Of a stretch of 64,000 nucleotides of DNA, positions 40,209 to 52,476 are shown in pieces. Both the position numbers and the translations under genes were made by a program. Each line of letters starts with the position of its first letter. The first letter of the stretch is position 1. The stretch covers positions 2,344,843 through 2,408,842 of the forward strand of contig NC_052401.1 of the NCBI RefSeq assembly GCF_009389715.1, given 5' to 3'. The stretch comes from Phoenix dactylifera (taxonomy: Eukaryota; Streptophyta; Magnoliopsida; Arecales; Arecaceae). The notes under the pieces were generated by a model that was given only the letters and a program-made list of their open reading frames with translations, did not search any database and had not been told where the DNA came from.

Positions 40209-40949
40209 CTACACGGATTGCCAAGTGCTTTGCCCTTGATCAGCTACTTCTTCTTCTTCTTCTTGTCCTCCTCCTCCATCATCCTGCTCTTCTTCTTCAT
40301 CATCTTGTTCTTCTTCTCCTTCTGAAATGGGTTCATCTGGGTGGACTATGTGCAGCTTGAGCCGCCCGTCTTCCCGCGAGGCTTGCAAGAACTCGTAAGT
40401 GGGGATCCTGATCTCTCTCAGAACGAACCTCCCGTCCTCCCTATAAGATTTGAAGGAGATCCATGGCTTGCCGCTTTTCCCGATGGACGATATCGGCGGC
40501 GGGAACCCGCCGCCGCTCCTCGATCGCACCTCCGACAAACTTCTCGAGTAACCACCTTGCGCGCGCCTCTCTGTGTCCTCCTCTTTCTCGAGATCACCGC
40601 AATCATCGCCACCTTCCTTCATCAAGTCGTCGACATCATCCGAGCTCTCGGAGCCCAGCCCTTCAGTGCATAGCTGCAGGGACTCGGAATTCTTCGCAGA
40701 GAAGACTCCGTTGCTCTTGGGTTGGCATCCGTAGCCATTCCTGCCACTCTTCTCATGATCGGAGGGTGGATTCTCGGGCGGTGCAGGCTTCTCTTGGAAG
40801 TGAAGCTCGCCAAAGATCTCGGTGAAGGACGAGTTGTCCGCTGGTTTCTTGGGCTTGATTTGGTTCCATGAGGACAGAGAATCAAACAGCGTCAGGTTGT
40901 CGGGCAGCGGTTTCTCAAACAATGAGCTCAAGCTACCCAAGGTAGCCAT
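40209..40949 (-). CDS. FANTASTIC FOUR-like (FAF domain) protein, intronless, 246 aa
   Basis: FAF proteins are plant-specific; the Arabidopsis members modulate shoot meristem size and WUSCHEL expression. The diagnostic FAF domain is at about residues 149-201: FPPPISSIGKSGKPWISFKS, then YREDGRFVLREIRIP and LQASREDGRLKLHIV. The N-terminus MATLGSLSSLFEKPLPDN resembles the FAF-like subgroup that carries a distinct N-terminal block. The middle is Ser/acid-rich, and the C-terminus ends in a long Glu/Asp tail with a Gly spacer, also a family trait; this tail is encoded by TTC/TCC-type repeats on the plus strand (40240-40320). The start codon opens the longest frame and is followed by the conserved N-terminal block. 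The subfamily role is unknown. Confidence 0.88.
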   Translation of the reverse strand: MATLGSLSSLFEKPLPDNLTLFDSLSSWNQIKPKKPADNSSFTEIFGELHFQEKPAPPENPPSDHEKSGRNGYGCQPKSNGVFSAKNSESLQLCTEGLGSESSDDVDDLMKEGGDDCGDLEKEEDTERRAQGGYSRSLSEVRSRSGGGFPPPISSIGKSGKPWISFKSYREDGRFVLREIRIPTYEFLQASREDGRLKLHIVHPDEPISEGEEEQDDEEEEQDDGGGGQEEEEEVADQGQSTWQSV

Positions 40950-41155
40950 GATCTTGTAGTAAAAACGAAGAAGATATAAGAACTAGATGGGAGGGAGAGA
41001 GAGCGAGGAGGAAGGTTGGAGATTTGGAGGAGGAAGACGAGAAGGATGTTAAGATGGTTTTCTGAGGATTTCCAGTTAGAGGGAAATAAGGATGGGTGGT
41101 GGTGGTTTAGTTGACATGTGGAGTTTGTTCACCACTGCTTTCTGCATGGCTTGGC

Positions 41156-41167
41156 ATTTATAAATAA
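41156..41167 (-). promoter_or_regulatory. Probable TATA box of the FAF-like gene
   Basis: The minus strand reads TTATTTATAAATG about 210 bp upstream of the start codon, followed by a CT-rich leader (40985-41040 as GA on the plus strand). The LINE fragment begins within a few tens of bases beyond it. Confidence 0.5.
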
Positions 41168-41189
41168 CCGCTTCCGCTGAAGGGGTAGG

Positions 41190-41832
41190 GAATTTGGGTG
41201 GAAATCCTCCACATGGAAGTCCTTTGTGAAGCCACAGTTGGAAACATGATAAGGAGGATGACCCATGCCCGAGCTCTATTGAATTGCTCTGACAAAAGGG
41301 TGTCCCCACCCTCTGACTTTTTCAAGGTAAACTTTGATGTCAGCGTAGCAGCGGATGGGAGCTGCGGAGGAGTGGGATTTATTATCAGGGATCATGATGT
41401 CAGACTTGTGGTGGCAGGTGGGCGGAGGATTTTTGATCCATCAATGGTGACCGCGGAGCTTCGGATGGCCTGGGAGGGTATCTTCTATGCGAGGTAGGTA
41501 CTAGATGCGGGTCGCATCCTTCTCGAGGGGGACTCGACCTCGGCGATCGAGTGGATGCGAGAAGAGGGGTGCTCAGTTGAGGATCGGCCGCTGCTCCACG
41601 ATATTTGCAGGGCTTTGGGGGAGGCTGACTCCTACCAAACTATGCACGTATATTGGGAGACGAACGATACTGCAGATTGGGTTGTTTCCTTCGCGGTTCA
41701 TCACTCGGGGGACTTTTTCTGTATTGACCACGGAGCTGTGCCTATGCCTTTGCGCAACATTTTGTTTTCTGATTTTGTTAGCCATCTTCACACTCGTCAG
41801 ATGTGAGCCGTCGATGTACCAAAAAAAAAAGA
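41190..41832 (+). mobile_element. 5'-truncated LINE with RNase H domain
   Basis: Plus-strand frames encode SDFFKVNFDVSVAADGSCGG, VGFIIRDHDVRLVVAGGR, AELRMAWEGI and, in another frame, HVYWETNDTADWVVSFAVHHS, followed by a run of ten A at 41821-41830. This is the same RNase H domain and 3' end as the copy at 13.3 kb. It is dead, with the domain split between frames. Confidence 0.8.
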
Positions 41833-42833
41833 GAGTGCATCCATTAAAGGACGTTAGGATTCGGAGCCGTCCAAGACCGATGTGAATAACATCTACAGCT
41901 GATTAAATTGCTTTCTATAAAGCTTGGTTCTTTTGCGGTATTTTATGAGCCAGCTATACTGCTATTTCTCTTTCTTTCTGTCATATTTTATTTTTTAATT
42001 TTTTTGGATGTACTTGTATTAGAGTTGTATGAGAAGAATACTGCTAACCTCCAACATTGAGAGGATATTGATCAAGGCCCTAATTAAACTACCAGACTAA
42101 CTGAATATGAGATTGTCATCGATGAAATCTATGTGGATTCTGTTCTAGCTACCGTATGAATTAGAGATATTTATTAACCACTTAGTAGCAACCCAATATA
42201 GAGTCACCGGCAATGCTATGCATACAAGCAATCAACTTGCAAGAGAGGATTGATCGACCATGAAGGCCGATCAACTTATCATCCATTTGAGGTACTCTGA
42301 AGCATTTTCCTAAAACTATTCATGGTAGAACTACATGATCGTCGCCAACCACAATTCTTTTCACTAGTGCTGTAGATGATTTGATGGGTTTGTCAAGATT
42401 TACTAATCTGATAATAAATGATCATGATGACGCGGCTGTCTTATAGATTTGGTGTTGATATCATTCGCAACATCCAATCTGCTTGACGACGGAGCTGCTT
42501 CAACAATGACTGGTGAATAGCAGCCACATACTGATCATGTGTAAACCAAGGAGCAGACGTGTCGAGGCTTGTGCTTAGCGTGGCCCGATAATGGCGTCCT
42601 CTTCTGGCAGCATCTGGCCTCCGTTGCTGTCTCTGTCAGGGCGATTACATGTGGATCATGCCTCATGCGCATAAAAAAGAAGGGAATACACGGCTGCGGA
42701 TATGCCTCTCAGAGTTGCAGGTAATGTTGCTATCAAACAAAAGAAGATTATTCTTCATAATTCTAGATGCAGAGGATGATGGACCACCCACTGGAATTAA
42801 GTTTTATGATTTGCAAAGTGAGCTCTTCTGATG
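41833..42833. other. Spacer, no supported gene
   Basis: No coding sequence or recognisable element. Confidence 0.5.
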
Positions 42834-42838
42834 GCATC

Positions 42839-43195
42839 TCTAATGAAGAATTGAAATTGATAAGCATTGAGACCCTGTCTACAAATCTGATGAATGGCCC
42901 AAGAGTGTATAAGCACCACAAGAGCTTCTATCGGTCAAAAACTCTTGTGGTGTTTATATATTCTTCGGCTCATCCATCTAAATGTTCAGATTTTTAGATG
43001 GGATTTTAACATGGTATCAGAACCTCCATGCTCCCACTTACTAATCCATGTGTTTTCTTTTATTTCAGGTTCTGTCTCTCGGACTCTATACATGAGAGGA
43101 GATGTTGAGGAATATTAGTCCCACATCGGATATGGTGCTTAATTCTGTTGGGCCCATGCATTCAAATACTCGAGTTTTTAGATAGGATCTTAACA
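42839..43195 (+). mobile_element. Miniature LTR-type retroelement (TRIM-like fossil)
   Basis: A primer-binding-like site TGGTATCAGAACC starts at 43012 directly after a TTAACA end. About 80 bp further on, a purine run GAGAGGAGA (43094-43102) precedes TGTTGAGGAATATTAG (43103), and this right-hand LTR ends TTAACA at 43195. The last ~45 bp of the two LTR-like parts align with each other. GCATC at 43196-43200 also occurs at 42834-42838, a possible 5-bp target duplication, which is why the left end is set at 42839. The internal part is too small to code for anything, as in TRIM elements. The left boundary is uncertain and the copy is diverged and old. Confidence 0.5.
42906..42960. repeat. Near-perfect inverted repeat (hairpin)
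   Basis: Arms 42906-42927 and 42939-42960 pair over about 20 bp, with an uninterrupted core of CACCACAAGAG against CTCTTGTGGTG, a single mismatch and a loop of about 11 nt. It lies inside the left part of the miniature LTR-type fossil and has no counterpart in the right LTR. Confidence 0.85.
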
Positions 43196-43567
43196 GCATC
43201 CTCATGAGATTGTCATCAAGCAGAGTGGAGGAGAACGAGCGATCACACAAGCTGAACACTTTCTGTACCTATGATATTGATATCAAACAAAATGGCCACA
43301 TCGCATCTGGTGAAATACTGCACTAATCAAGCAATCAGTCTCAGAGCTTAGAAACAGAAGCAAGACAAGAAGTAAGATTTACAAGAGAACCAAGTACATC
43401 TTAATCATTCAAACATAAGTTGTTTTCTAACATTAGAATGTGTCAAGACAGGAAAACATATGCCAACCAGAAAGCAAAAAAAATCAAAGCAAATTCATGA
43501 TCCCTTCACTCAAAAACTATAGTCAAATACAAGTCAGTCATGTAAAACAGACCCACTTTAACATTTT

Positions 43568-46500
43568 TCACCTCCATGCTTCTAGTCGCCCCACCTTGGA
43601 ATTTATACGACTCACAATGCTGGCCCCTCTTGATTTCTCAGTCAGCAAGGTTCCTCGAATGGCAGAGTTCCCTTTAGCTTTTCTTGTTCCTTTCTTATGA
43701 TTGGAACTGCTTGACTGCCCTGTCTTGTTCCTATGAGAATGTTCACAAACTACGTTAGAACCATTAGCAGCAATTTCTGCGCCAGTGGTTGAACCATCAG
43801 TATGTGCTGGAGTCTCACAAAAGAGTTCATCAGTGGAATGCACTGTGGTTTCTTCTGAGACAGCATTGTCGTGGGAGGTTTGAGAACTATCAGCGGTATT
43901 TTCTTCAGGAAGATGGGTGGGGCTATCTAAAGCAGGTTCTTCAGGAACAAAAACTTGCTCAGCAGCTTCTTCCCTGCAACCCTCCAGATGAAGCTGAAGG
44001 CTGTGATGACCATTTGCATCGGATGGATCTAAATGAGGGGCTGAAAAATCCTCCAAAGTGAACTCTTGTCTTTCCTTGAGTGTTTTTAATATCAACGTTT
44101 TGAGAAAATTCATCACTTGCACTGCATGCATCAGTGCAGTCAAAGGATCTGCCATCTACAATTATGAAAAATAAATCAATGTCGACCATTCAATTCATCT
44201 GTAAGCCAAGCATAAGCATAAAAAAAGTGCAGAACATATGAAACTAGGCCAAACAAAGGAAAGAGCAGCTAACTCAGTTTAATATATCCCACTGCTAAAT
44301 TAATGCAGGATCGCAATAAGTTGGATTAAGCAAATGTTACCTGGGTCATGTTTGGAGCAAATACCATGGCAACGTTGTGTGCGTTCATCTTGTTCTGCTG
44401 TTCTTCTTGGACAACATCAGCCATCAAAATAATAGCCCAATCCAGTAGACCAGCTTCTGTTGGTGGCAGAAGTCTTGCAAGTTGAGCACAGTCCTCTTCT
44501 GACTGACATTGCATCACTTGTTCAGGTGAAAGAGAGTCTAGCAGCCCAGCCGGCAATTCTCTAAACCAGGCCTGCAAGGCATCGGCCAATGACATTGTGT
44601 CATCATGCAGAGCAAGTTAAATCCTTGATGAAAATCATCTTCCTTTTGAAAGAACTATTACCAGTAATGCAGTTAAATAATATATACTTTCAGTTCAATC
44701 ATTCAGTCACTACATGCTCCAGGCAAAAGAAAAAGGAAAAAGAAACAAAAAAAAAAAAGTGTAACAGAATATGCAGACTAAGCATGATGTTGTTGCTTCC
44801 AAAATTCCATATATTTGGAGGAAAGGAAAAGAATATTTTGGTTACTTCAAAATTGCCAATTCTACATGGTTTATAACCATCACATGTATTTGTTAGCAAA
44901 TGAAACCAATAGTCAATTTTAAAACAACTGGATGTGCTTGGTTTTAATTCAAAGATGGGGAACCAGAAAATCATGATACACATTAAACTATGCAATTTTA
45001 AGATCAGTGTACGTGATAAAACAAATGTTTATCCAACATAGAAATACAGTTGATGACATCAAACTTTATATCCTCCCATCACCAATAGGTGTGCAGGCTT
45101 GTCCAGACATGATCATGTTAGACACAACCAGAGTCATCTCAGCTCTCCCTGAGGTAGGAATGAGACTTAGCCGAAACCAATATGCCAGTCTAATGAGAAT
45201 CGTCTCAGACCCAACATTTGTTACTTGTTACTACTCATGATAAGAAATGTAAGATGCTTGCTGTAGGTGAACTGTCTGAAGATGCTCACAAATGCAACAT
45301 CAATCTAAATTAGTGCAGCCACATGGCCATTTATTACCTTGATTAAACCTGCCAGGCAGTGCACATCAATACCATCTGGTACAATTCCATGATTTAGCTG
45401 GTCTCTGACATACTCCTCTTGGCTATTCTCAGCATTGATTCTGAAAATCCCTTCAGCCTGTTCAATTAGAAGGGGAATCAAGTGTCAGGCATCAGAAATC
45501 ATAAGATAATGTATTTAGCATCAGTTGAAGCTTACCCAAAGGCCGCCTTGCTCATAGAGACGTTTTTGCATTAGCAAGAGTATTGTTGGAATGCTGTTCC
45601 CTCTAGAGTCATAGGAACATTGCATAGACACAGTAGAGACACCGAACACACTTGCACTGTTCCAGGAATTGGATATGGTGTTAAATTCTTCTACAGCGCA
45701 TGGTAGAAAACTAATTGCACCAACAACAGAATCAAAAAGATCATAGCAATACATTTGCATTGACAAAAGGACTGTGAATTGTGATTTTGAGCTAGATGCT
45801 GGATGATGCATCATATGGAACAGGTAGCTATAAAGCAAAGGAAAAGCAGCATTTCGGCATCAACGAGGTTGACTTGTATACAGAATCCTAGAAAAAGAAC
45901 AGAACTTGTAACCACAAAAGCTTAAACTTAAGCACTATCAAGATGTTGTACTGATAGAGGATTATAAGTGGCAAATTAAGATGTATAAACCTGATCAACT
46001 ATTGCAGACTCAAGTTTGTTTATCTTGGATTATAGAAGTTTCTGTTATGGTCAACCAAACCAGATACTTATTAACATAAACATCTCTAAGACATGAACAT
46101 GGTCACTGACCATCTGCTAAAGGAGAACATGCGTAAGTGCAGTGTCGTATTGCACCTTAGAACACATTATACTTATGATAGTTATGTATATGAAATGGGA
46201 TTTAATAATTATTTCCATTTTCAAGGATTCGAATTGCATATGAATTAATGTTGAAGCAAGATTCACATAATCTACCAAATGAAAAGGAGAGGGCCTTGTT
46301 TACATCAAATGTTTATTACTTCCCTTTTCAACAGCAATGAGCAAAGCAAGTAAAAGAGGAAGTGGAAAAGCACTGAAAAAATAAATAAATACTGCCAGAA
46401 GGGAACTCTAACAGGATAAATCAGAGTATAAGGATAGTTTAGGCATTTTGGTATCTCATTTGTTTTTGGGTTAATTGCTACTATATTGGCTTGGATGGAT

Positions 46501-49147
46501 TGGTCATGTCACACAGTCATCTGGGCTGATTTTTTAAGCCGCCAAGAGCAACAGTGTTACAAGTAATTTTAAAGTCCTCATGTGACTTCTCAACTGGTCA
46601 TGTCAGTTTTAATTAAGTCATGATAGTTGTTTAGCTCAGGCTTTTTTCAAGGTCTTCCATGTTTGGATTGACAAATTAACAATAGAGTGTTGAATAAAAT
46701 ATCATCGATTTGTCTCTTTTTTCAAGGTCTGACTCAAGGATGAAGACTCTAACAGACTGCATGTGATGACTCCTGCATGTGTTGGTAGTTACAGCTCCAC
46801 CAAAACTATCTTTATTGACAAGTACCTCTCTTTCTCTGTCTTCTCTACTTTGGATGATATTTCTTTTCAACCATTAATCCACCAAAATTGACTTCTAGAA
46901 TGAGGTTATCGTCAATTTCTCTCATAGCATTGATTTCTACGTTTACAGGATCTGTTCAACAAGTAAAAGTCCTTGTATTTAGAATAAGATTCCTTTAAAC
47001 GTCATTCCAGTCTCTATAGAATCAATTACTATTCAAACTTTACCATGACTGAAATTATAACCGTCCGAACCTCACCTAACCCAACCTCCTACCCTTTTCT
47101 TTTAGGAGGGGAAAGATAAAAGTGGCTTTCAGGTTCAATGTACTGTCAATTAATTACTTGTTAGTATCAACCTCCCTGTCTATGGGAATCCCTTTATTTT
47201 TCTGGAATATTATCTGTCCATTGAAGCCCGACAGAATCAAGTATTCTTCAATCCTTCCCATGGGACAATTCGCACCAAAATTGCTGGCTCATTAGGGGCA
47301 CACTGTGCAATTAACCATCAGGAGTAAAGGCACCATCTATTCCTCAGCAAAGATCAACACCAAAGGCAATATTTTTAAGGTGGTATTGCGCACAAGGATA
47401 GATGATTATTATGGAATTTAAGGAAAAGAATGTATCTCTTGCAATCCTTGGTTGGATTACTGCAATTAGAGACTAATCCAAACGGCATGATTCAATAGAT
47501 GAAAGATCAGTGCACTTCTTAAGACAAAATTGAGGAACAACACTTTGTTGATGGAGTTGTGGTAGATTAGATGCTTGTATAAGGGAACCACCCATCATGC
47601 AGTCAGAGGAGATGAAATTGAGGCTAAAAAGATGTACTTACAGCCTTTTTTTAGGAGACATCCATGTGAAGCACTCTTTGGCAAGTGCATAAGAAGGTTC
47701 CAAAACTGACCTTTCAAATGATAAAGACCATATCAAGCCCTTTCATGCTTCAAAACCAGGCTTAGATCTAAAATGAAGTAATATGACCAGTTTGTGGCCT
47801 TATGGATTATCCAAATATTAAGAGAATGCAGAAACCACTGAAGCAACTAGAAGTACTTCCACCAATTTCTTACTAAGAAGGATTGGGGCTAGCATTCATG
47901 TTAACAAATCAAGGTAAGTGGCGGTGATCATCTGAAATAACATGGATCAGAATTGGAAGAGTTTGCAGTACTACGACTGATTGGCGAGAAGGTGAAGGAT
48001 TCAGGAAAACAAAAGCAAAAGTTTGATAAACATTGATAGATATGGAGTCTTTATGAACTGGACAACCAATGACACTTGTATTGCTTACTGCAGATGAGAT
48101 GATGAAGTAAAAACATTATATTAGAAGAGATGCAGGATATAACCGCTAGTTTCTGTTGAGTATGTATGAGATCTACGCAAGTTACTTTGATCTCTTTAAA
48201 AAATAAAACTCATAACCATCACATGATGACTCCAGCTACCAAAAATTGCCACCCTATATCTCTATTCTGTCTCCAAGAAGACCCCGCACGTGCGAAATCT
48301 TTAATCATGTGTGCGAAATCTTTAATTATAAAGCACTCATCACCGCAACATATTAAAATCTGCATATATTTGTACTTGAAATCCGAACTTCTTTTTTTTT
48401 TTTTTTTGGAGGCAAAAGACTGGGTGAGCAGACATCCATTTCATTAAGAGAACTAATGTGGAAATTAAACAATTTAAACTCCAACGTGATAGACCTGAAA
48501 TATCGGCGCCGAACCAAAAATCAAAATAAAAATTGAAGAATCCTTTGTAAATCCGGAAAAAGAAAACATTCCTTTTTTAACAGCATTGAAGAGGAACATA
48601 AAAATGAGCCACCTTTCACCTTGTTTCAAAAAGATTTCATCTCTGAAAAACCAAATTTGGTTCCAAGGTCACAACGTTCGCAGCAATCCAATATCACCAA
48701 GAAAAGATAAGAGAAGAATGTAGACCTGGCACTGGGTGGCCGCCGGGGAACCTCGGGCTCGAACTCGATGGGCAAACCGAGGAAGCCATGGAACCGGTCG
48801 AAGGTAACATGGGCGACGTGCCGCACGTCCGTTGGCCGCCCGATCTCCATGGCTCCCCGGAGCTCCTCCGCGGCCTCCGTCTTGCACCCCAGCAGCGACT
48901 TCCTCACCACCGCCAGCAGCAGCGCCAACACCGGCAGGTGCTCCTCCGCCCCCGCCGACGCCTCGTCTTCGCCTCGCCTCCGGCTCTCCCTCTTCCTCTC
49001 TACCACCGCCCCAGGGACCTTCTCCTCCTCCTCCTCGACCCCATAGCCGCTTGAAAGGCCCGGGGAACCATCATTCGGGTCCCAAGAAAGCGAAAGCCGA
49101 CTTGGAGACGAAGGGAGGTGGGAGGGGGACCGAAGCACCTCGGTCAT
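43568..49147 (-). CDS. ROP GTPase-activating protein with CRIB and RhoGAP domains, 5 exons, 493 aa
   Basis: RopGAPs stimulate GTP hydrolysis by plant Rho (ROP) GTPases and so limit polar growth, wall patterning and low-oxygen signalling. Exons (minus): 48726-49147, 45536-45656, 45338-45457, 44341-44571, 43568-44155, all GT-AG and in phase. Residues 1-70 are Ser/Glu-rich and probably disordered. The CRIB motif is at about 101-135 (EIGRPTDVRHVAHVTFDRFH). The RhoGAP domain, about 143-300, has VFGVSTVSMQCSYDSRGNSI, the arginine-finger segment AEGIFRINAENSQEE, HCLAGLIKAWFRELP, SPEQVMQCQSEEDC and NKMNAHNVAMVFAPNMTQ. After the conserved MADPLTALMHAVQVMNFLKT helix, the long fifth exon encodes a variable acid/Ser-rich tail ending in basic residues. 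The domain order CRIB-RhoGAP is unique to plants. Intron 1 (~3 kb) includes a poly-T tail-like remnant near 48390. Confidence 0.95.
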
Positions 49148-50302
49148 GGCTGGCGATGGAGGCGTATTATGGGAAGGCTAGTAGGGAGTGGGCCAAAGAG
49201 GGGGGCAAATGGGATCTTTAGAACATGGGGGCTTCCCCTGGGGTGGTAATTTGAGGAAGAGTGGCTGAATTCTTTGGAGTTGAGTTGGATTGAAGGAAGG
49301 GTTTCCGGACCTCCTGGTGGGACGTGAGAATCATAACTTTGGGAGGGTTTAAAAAATTTTGCGCCCTTTTCTCTCTTTCTTAGCTGGCTCTGGGGGTGGG
49401 GGGTTTCAAGAAGGGAAGGGATGGCGAAAGCAATGGAGGGGGGAGTAGCCTAGTCGGTGGAACTTTGTTTTGCTTTACATTTGCATGTAACATTAGGGGC
49501 CAGTCTCTAGAGGGCAAAAAATTTATCCGAAATTCTATATTTTTCTAAACAAATATTTTTTAGGTAATATGTAGATTAAAAAAAATATTTATATTATTTT
49601 ATATATTGAAAAATAGTTCCAAAATTTATTATCCATGTTTTTCTTTTTGCATTACTATTTTCCAAGTGAAGTGCTAATATTTATCCATATTTTTGATAAT
49701 ATCCTTTGTTATATAAATATTATTATACATAATAATATTAATATTATATAATATATATAATATAAAATAATATAACATATAATAATATATTATATTATAA
49801 TATTAATATAATATATTAGAATATAAAATATTATTATAATGCTATGTTATATTATTATAGGAACATATTATTATAATATACTAATATAATATATATATTA
49901 TATTATTATTGTTATATTATATAGGGTTAGGGGTATTTTGAGAATATAATAAAAGGTTTTTTTTGGAAAAATGAGTTATCCGCTTCTTAGATGGTAAAAC
50001 TTGCCTCCATTTCATGGGTAAATGCTATCTATGGAAAAATAACTTACCCATGTAAAGAAGCATGAGAATATAGGTAAGTTAGTTAATAAATAAGTTGACC
50101 AATTTTTTTATGATATTTGTCTTTTTTTTTTGTTGTACCGGCGTCTCACTACATCAGCCGTGAGTACACCCAGAATCATGATATTTATCTATTAACGAAC
50201 GGGCTTTGGAGAATTTTTTTATAGGCGTAGATTGGAAAGCTAGTTGCTTAATTAAGACTCCTCCTAATTATCTAACTTGAATTAAATAGTTTATTTAATA
50301 AT
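49148..50302. other. RopGAP upstream region and AT-rich DNA
   Basis: Upstream region of the RopGAP gene followed by extremely AT-rich sequence. At about 49690-49925 it is almost only A and T with TATAAT/AATATT-like units. No gene. Confidence 0.6.
49690..49925. repeat. Low-complexity AT-only tract
   Basis: About 230 bp of near-pure A+T with irregular ATAAT/ATATTA units. It could be a degraded microsatellite or a matrix-attachment-like region. Confidence 0.75.
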
Positions 50303-50721
50303 TGTTGAGTATATCTTAAGTTTACAAGTTCTAGAAGGTCAAGTCCATATTAGTTCTAGAAGGTCGACTTAGGATACCAATTTAAGTCCACATCGACTTA
50401 GGACACCAGTTATATATTGGCCTAACTTGATTATTTTAGAAATATCAGTTTGAGTCTAAATCGATTTACTCTACTATATATATCCTTTATATCCCCAAGA
50501 GAAGAGTGCAATTCGGTATCCTAGAGATTGGGTGTATTGGAGGCTAGGGTTTGTGAGGTAATCTTATACTCCCTAATCTCCGGTTCTTGTTATAGTGAAG
50601 CTTTCGTATTGTCTTTGCTTATGAATGTAGGCCAATAGACCAAACCACATAAATATTTTGTGCCCTTATTCTTTTCTTTTTTTTCTTTTTTGTTACGCTT
50701 GTCTCCTTGTATGTCACAACA
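50303..50721 (+). repeat. 5' LTR of the copia fossil
   Basis: Begins TGTTGAGTAT and ends CACAACA. It shares long segments with the LTR at 52.5 kb, including GACTTAGGACACCAGTTATA and TATTGGCCTAACTTG. Confidence 0.85.
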
Positions 50722-52476
50722 AGTGGTATTAGAATCTTGGTCTTTTTGATTGGAGTTTTGTGATAACGATTGCAAAATTCGAAATCGATAAGTTCAATAG
50801 CATGAACGATTTCAACATCTAGTAGATTAAGATGCGAGTCATTTTAGTGCAACGAGGGTTGTGGAAGGTATTGGAAAGTAAGAAGAAGTTACCAGATAGC
50901 ATGCCCGATAAAGGCAAGGAGGAGCTGCTAGCGAAGGTGCACAATACAATTTAATTATGTTTGACAGATGAGGTGCTCTGAGAAGTCATTAAAGAGAAGG
51001 CAGTAGCTGGACTATGGTTAAAATTGAAGAGTAGATACATGACTAAGCCACTCACAAATTAATTATACTTAAAGCATTGGCTCTACCACCTACTTATGAA
51101 AGAAGGGTTGTTAGATACGGAATCTATCAGTTATGGCATATGCATTTAGGGCATATGAGTGAGAGAGGGATGATGATTTTGTCCAAAAATGGCATGCTTG
51201 ATGGTGTGAAGATAGAAAGACTAGACTTTTGTGAACATTATGTATTTGGCAAGCACTGTAGGGCAAAGTTCAATACCAATACTCATAGTATCAAGGGTAT
51301 GCGGGATTACATCCATTCAGACTTGTGGGTTTCCTCTCCAGTTGCATCGATGATTGGACATCATTCCTTTCTGACATTCCTTGATGATTATTGTAGAAAG
51401 ATCTAGGTATATTTTCTAAAACACGAGGATGAGGTGTTTGTCAAATTTAAACAGTAAAAAGGCTTGGTTAAGAAGCATACCAGAAAGAAAAGTCAAATGC
51501 TGAGAATGGATAATGGCTTGGAGTACTATTTGGGTGAATTTGATGAGTTCTACAAGAATAAAGGTATAGTGAGACACCGCACTATAATGGAAACACCATA
51601 GCAGAATAGACTTGCAGAACGAATGAATGGGACACTTATGAAGAGAGCTTGTTGTATTCTCCAAATATTAGACTCAACAAAACTTTCTGATTGAAGCAGT
51701 TAATATAGCACGATACCTAATAAATTGGTCTCCATCAACTGCAATTGAGTGCAACATTTGCATGAGGTATGGCCCGGTCATTCTGTTAATTATTTTGGTT
51801 TGAGAACATTTGGTTGCCCTACATATATTCATATGAATGATGGTAAAAAACTAGGGGCAAAAGGATGTGTATTCCTAAGTTATGCCAATTGGTGAAAGGA
51901 TATAGATTATGGTTACAGATAATTCTAGGTCAGCCAAAATTATTATTAGTAGGGATGTTACTTTTGATGAGTCTACTACATTAAACCAAAAGAAGGAATC
52001 TATTGACAGTGCAAATATAGACCGTGGTGTTAGTAAATAGGTGGAACTTGATATTAAGCTCCAAGAAGAGTATCACAAAACTCTCCGATTCAACCCAACG
52101 AGATAAAGATGCAGAATTCTATACAGAATGATGCGTCACAACAACAATAATAGTACAATGCTACTGGTAGTAAGAGAAAGCATATTGGACCGCATTTATG
52201 ATATGCAGATATGGGTGCTTATGCTCTTTCAGTAGTTAAGATTATTGGGGTGAGGAACCTTCTTCATATGAGGATACAATTAATAGCAAAAAGTTTGTGC
52301 AATGGGCCACAACAATGAATGAAGAGATTGAGCCACTTTTAGTTGACAAGTTCAAACATTGCTTAGACTTGATTGGTGTTTATAGAGATTGATGCACTTA
52401 GGGGTAGGTATAGAAGAGATAGTGAGAAATGTTTCCATATATTTGACTTGGTAAACTTTAAGCCAAGGTAAAGATT

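Noticed and set aside
47180-47900. Possible transposon coding remnants in RopGAP intron 1
   Set aside because: Translations gave short Cys- and Lys-rich pieces with no identifiable motif, so no element could be supported.
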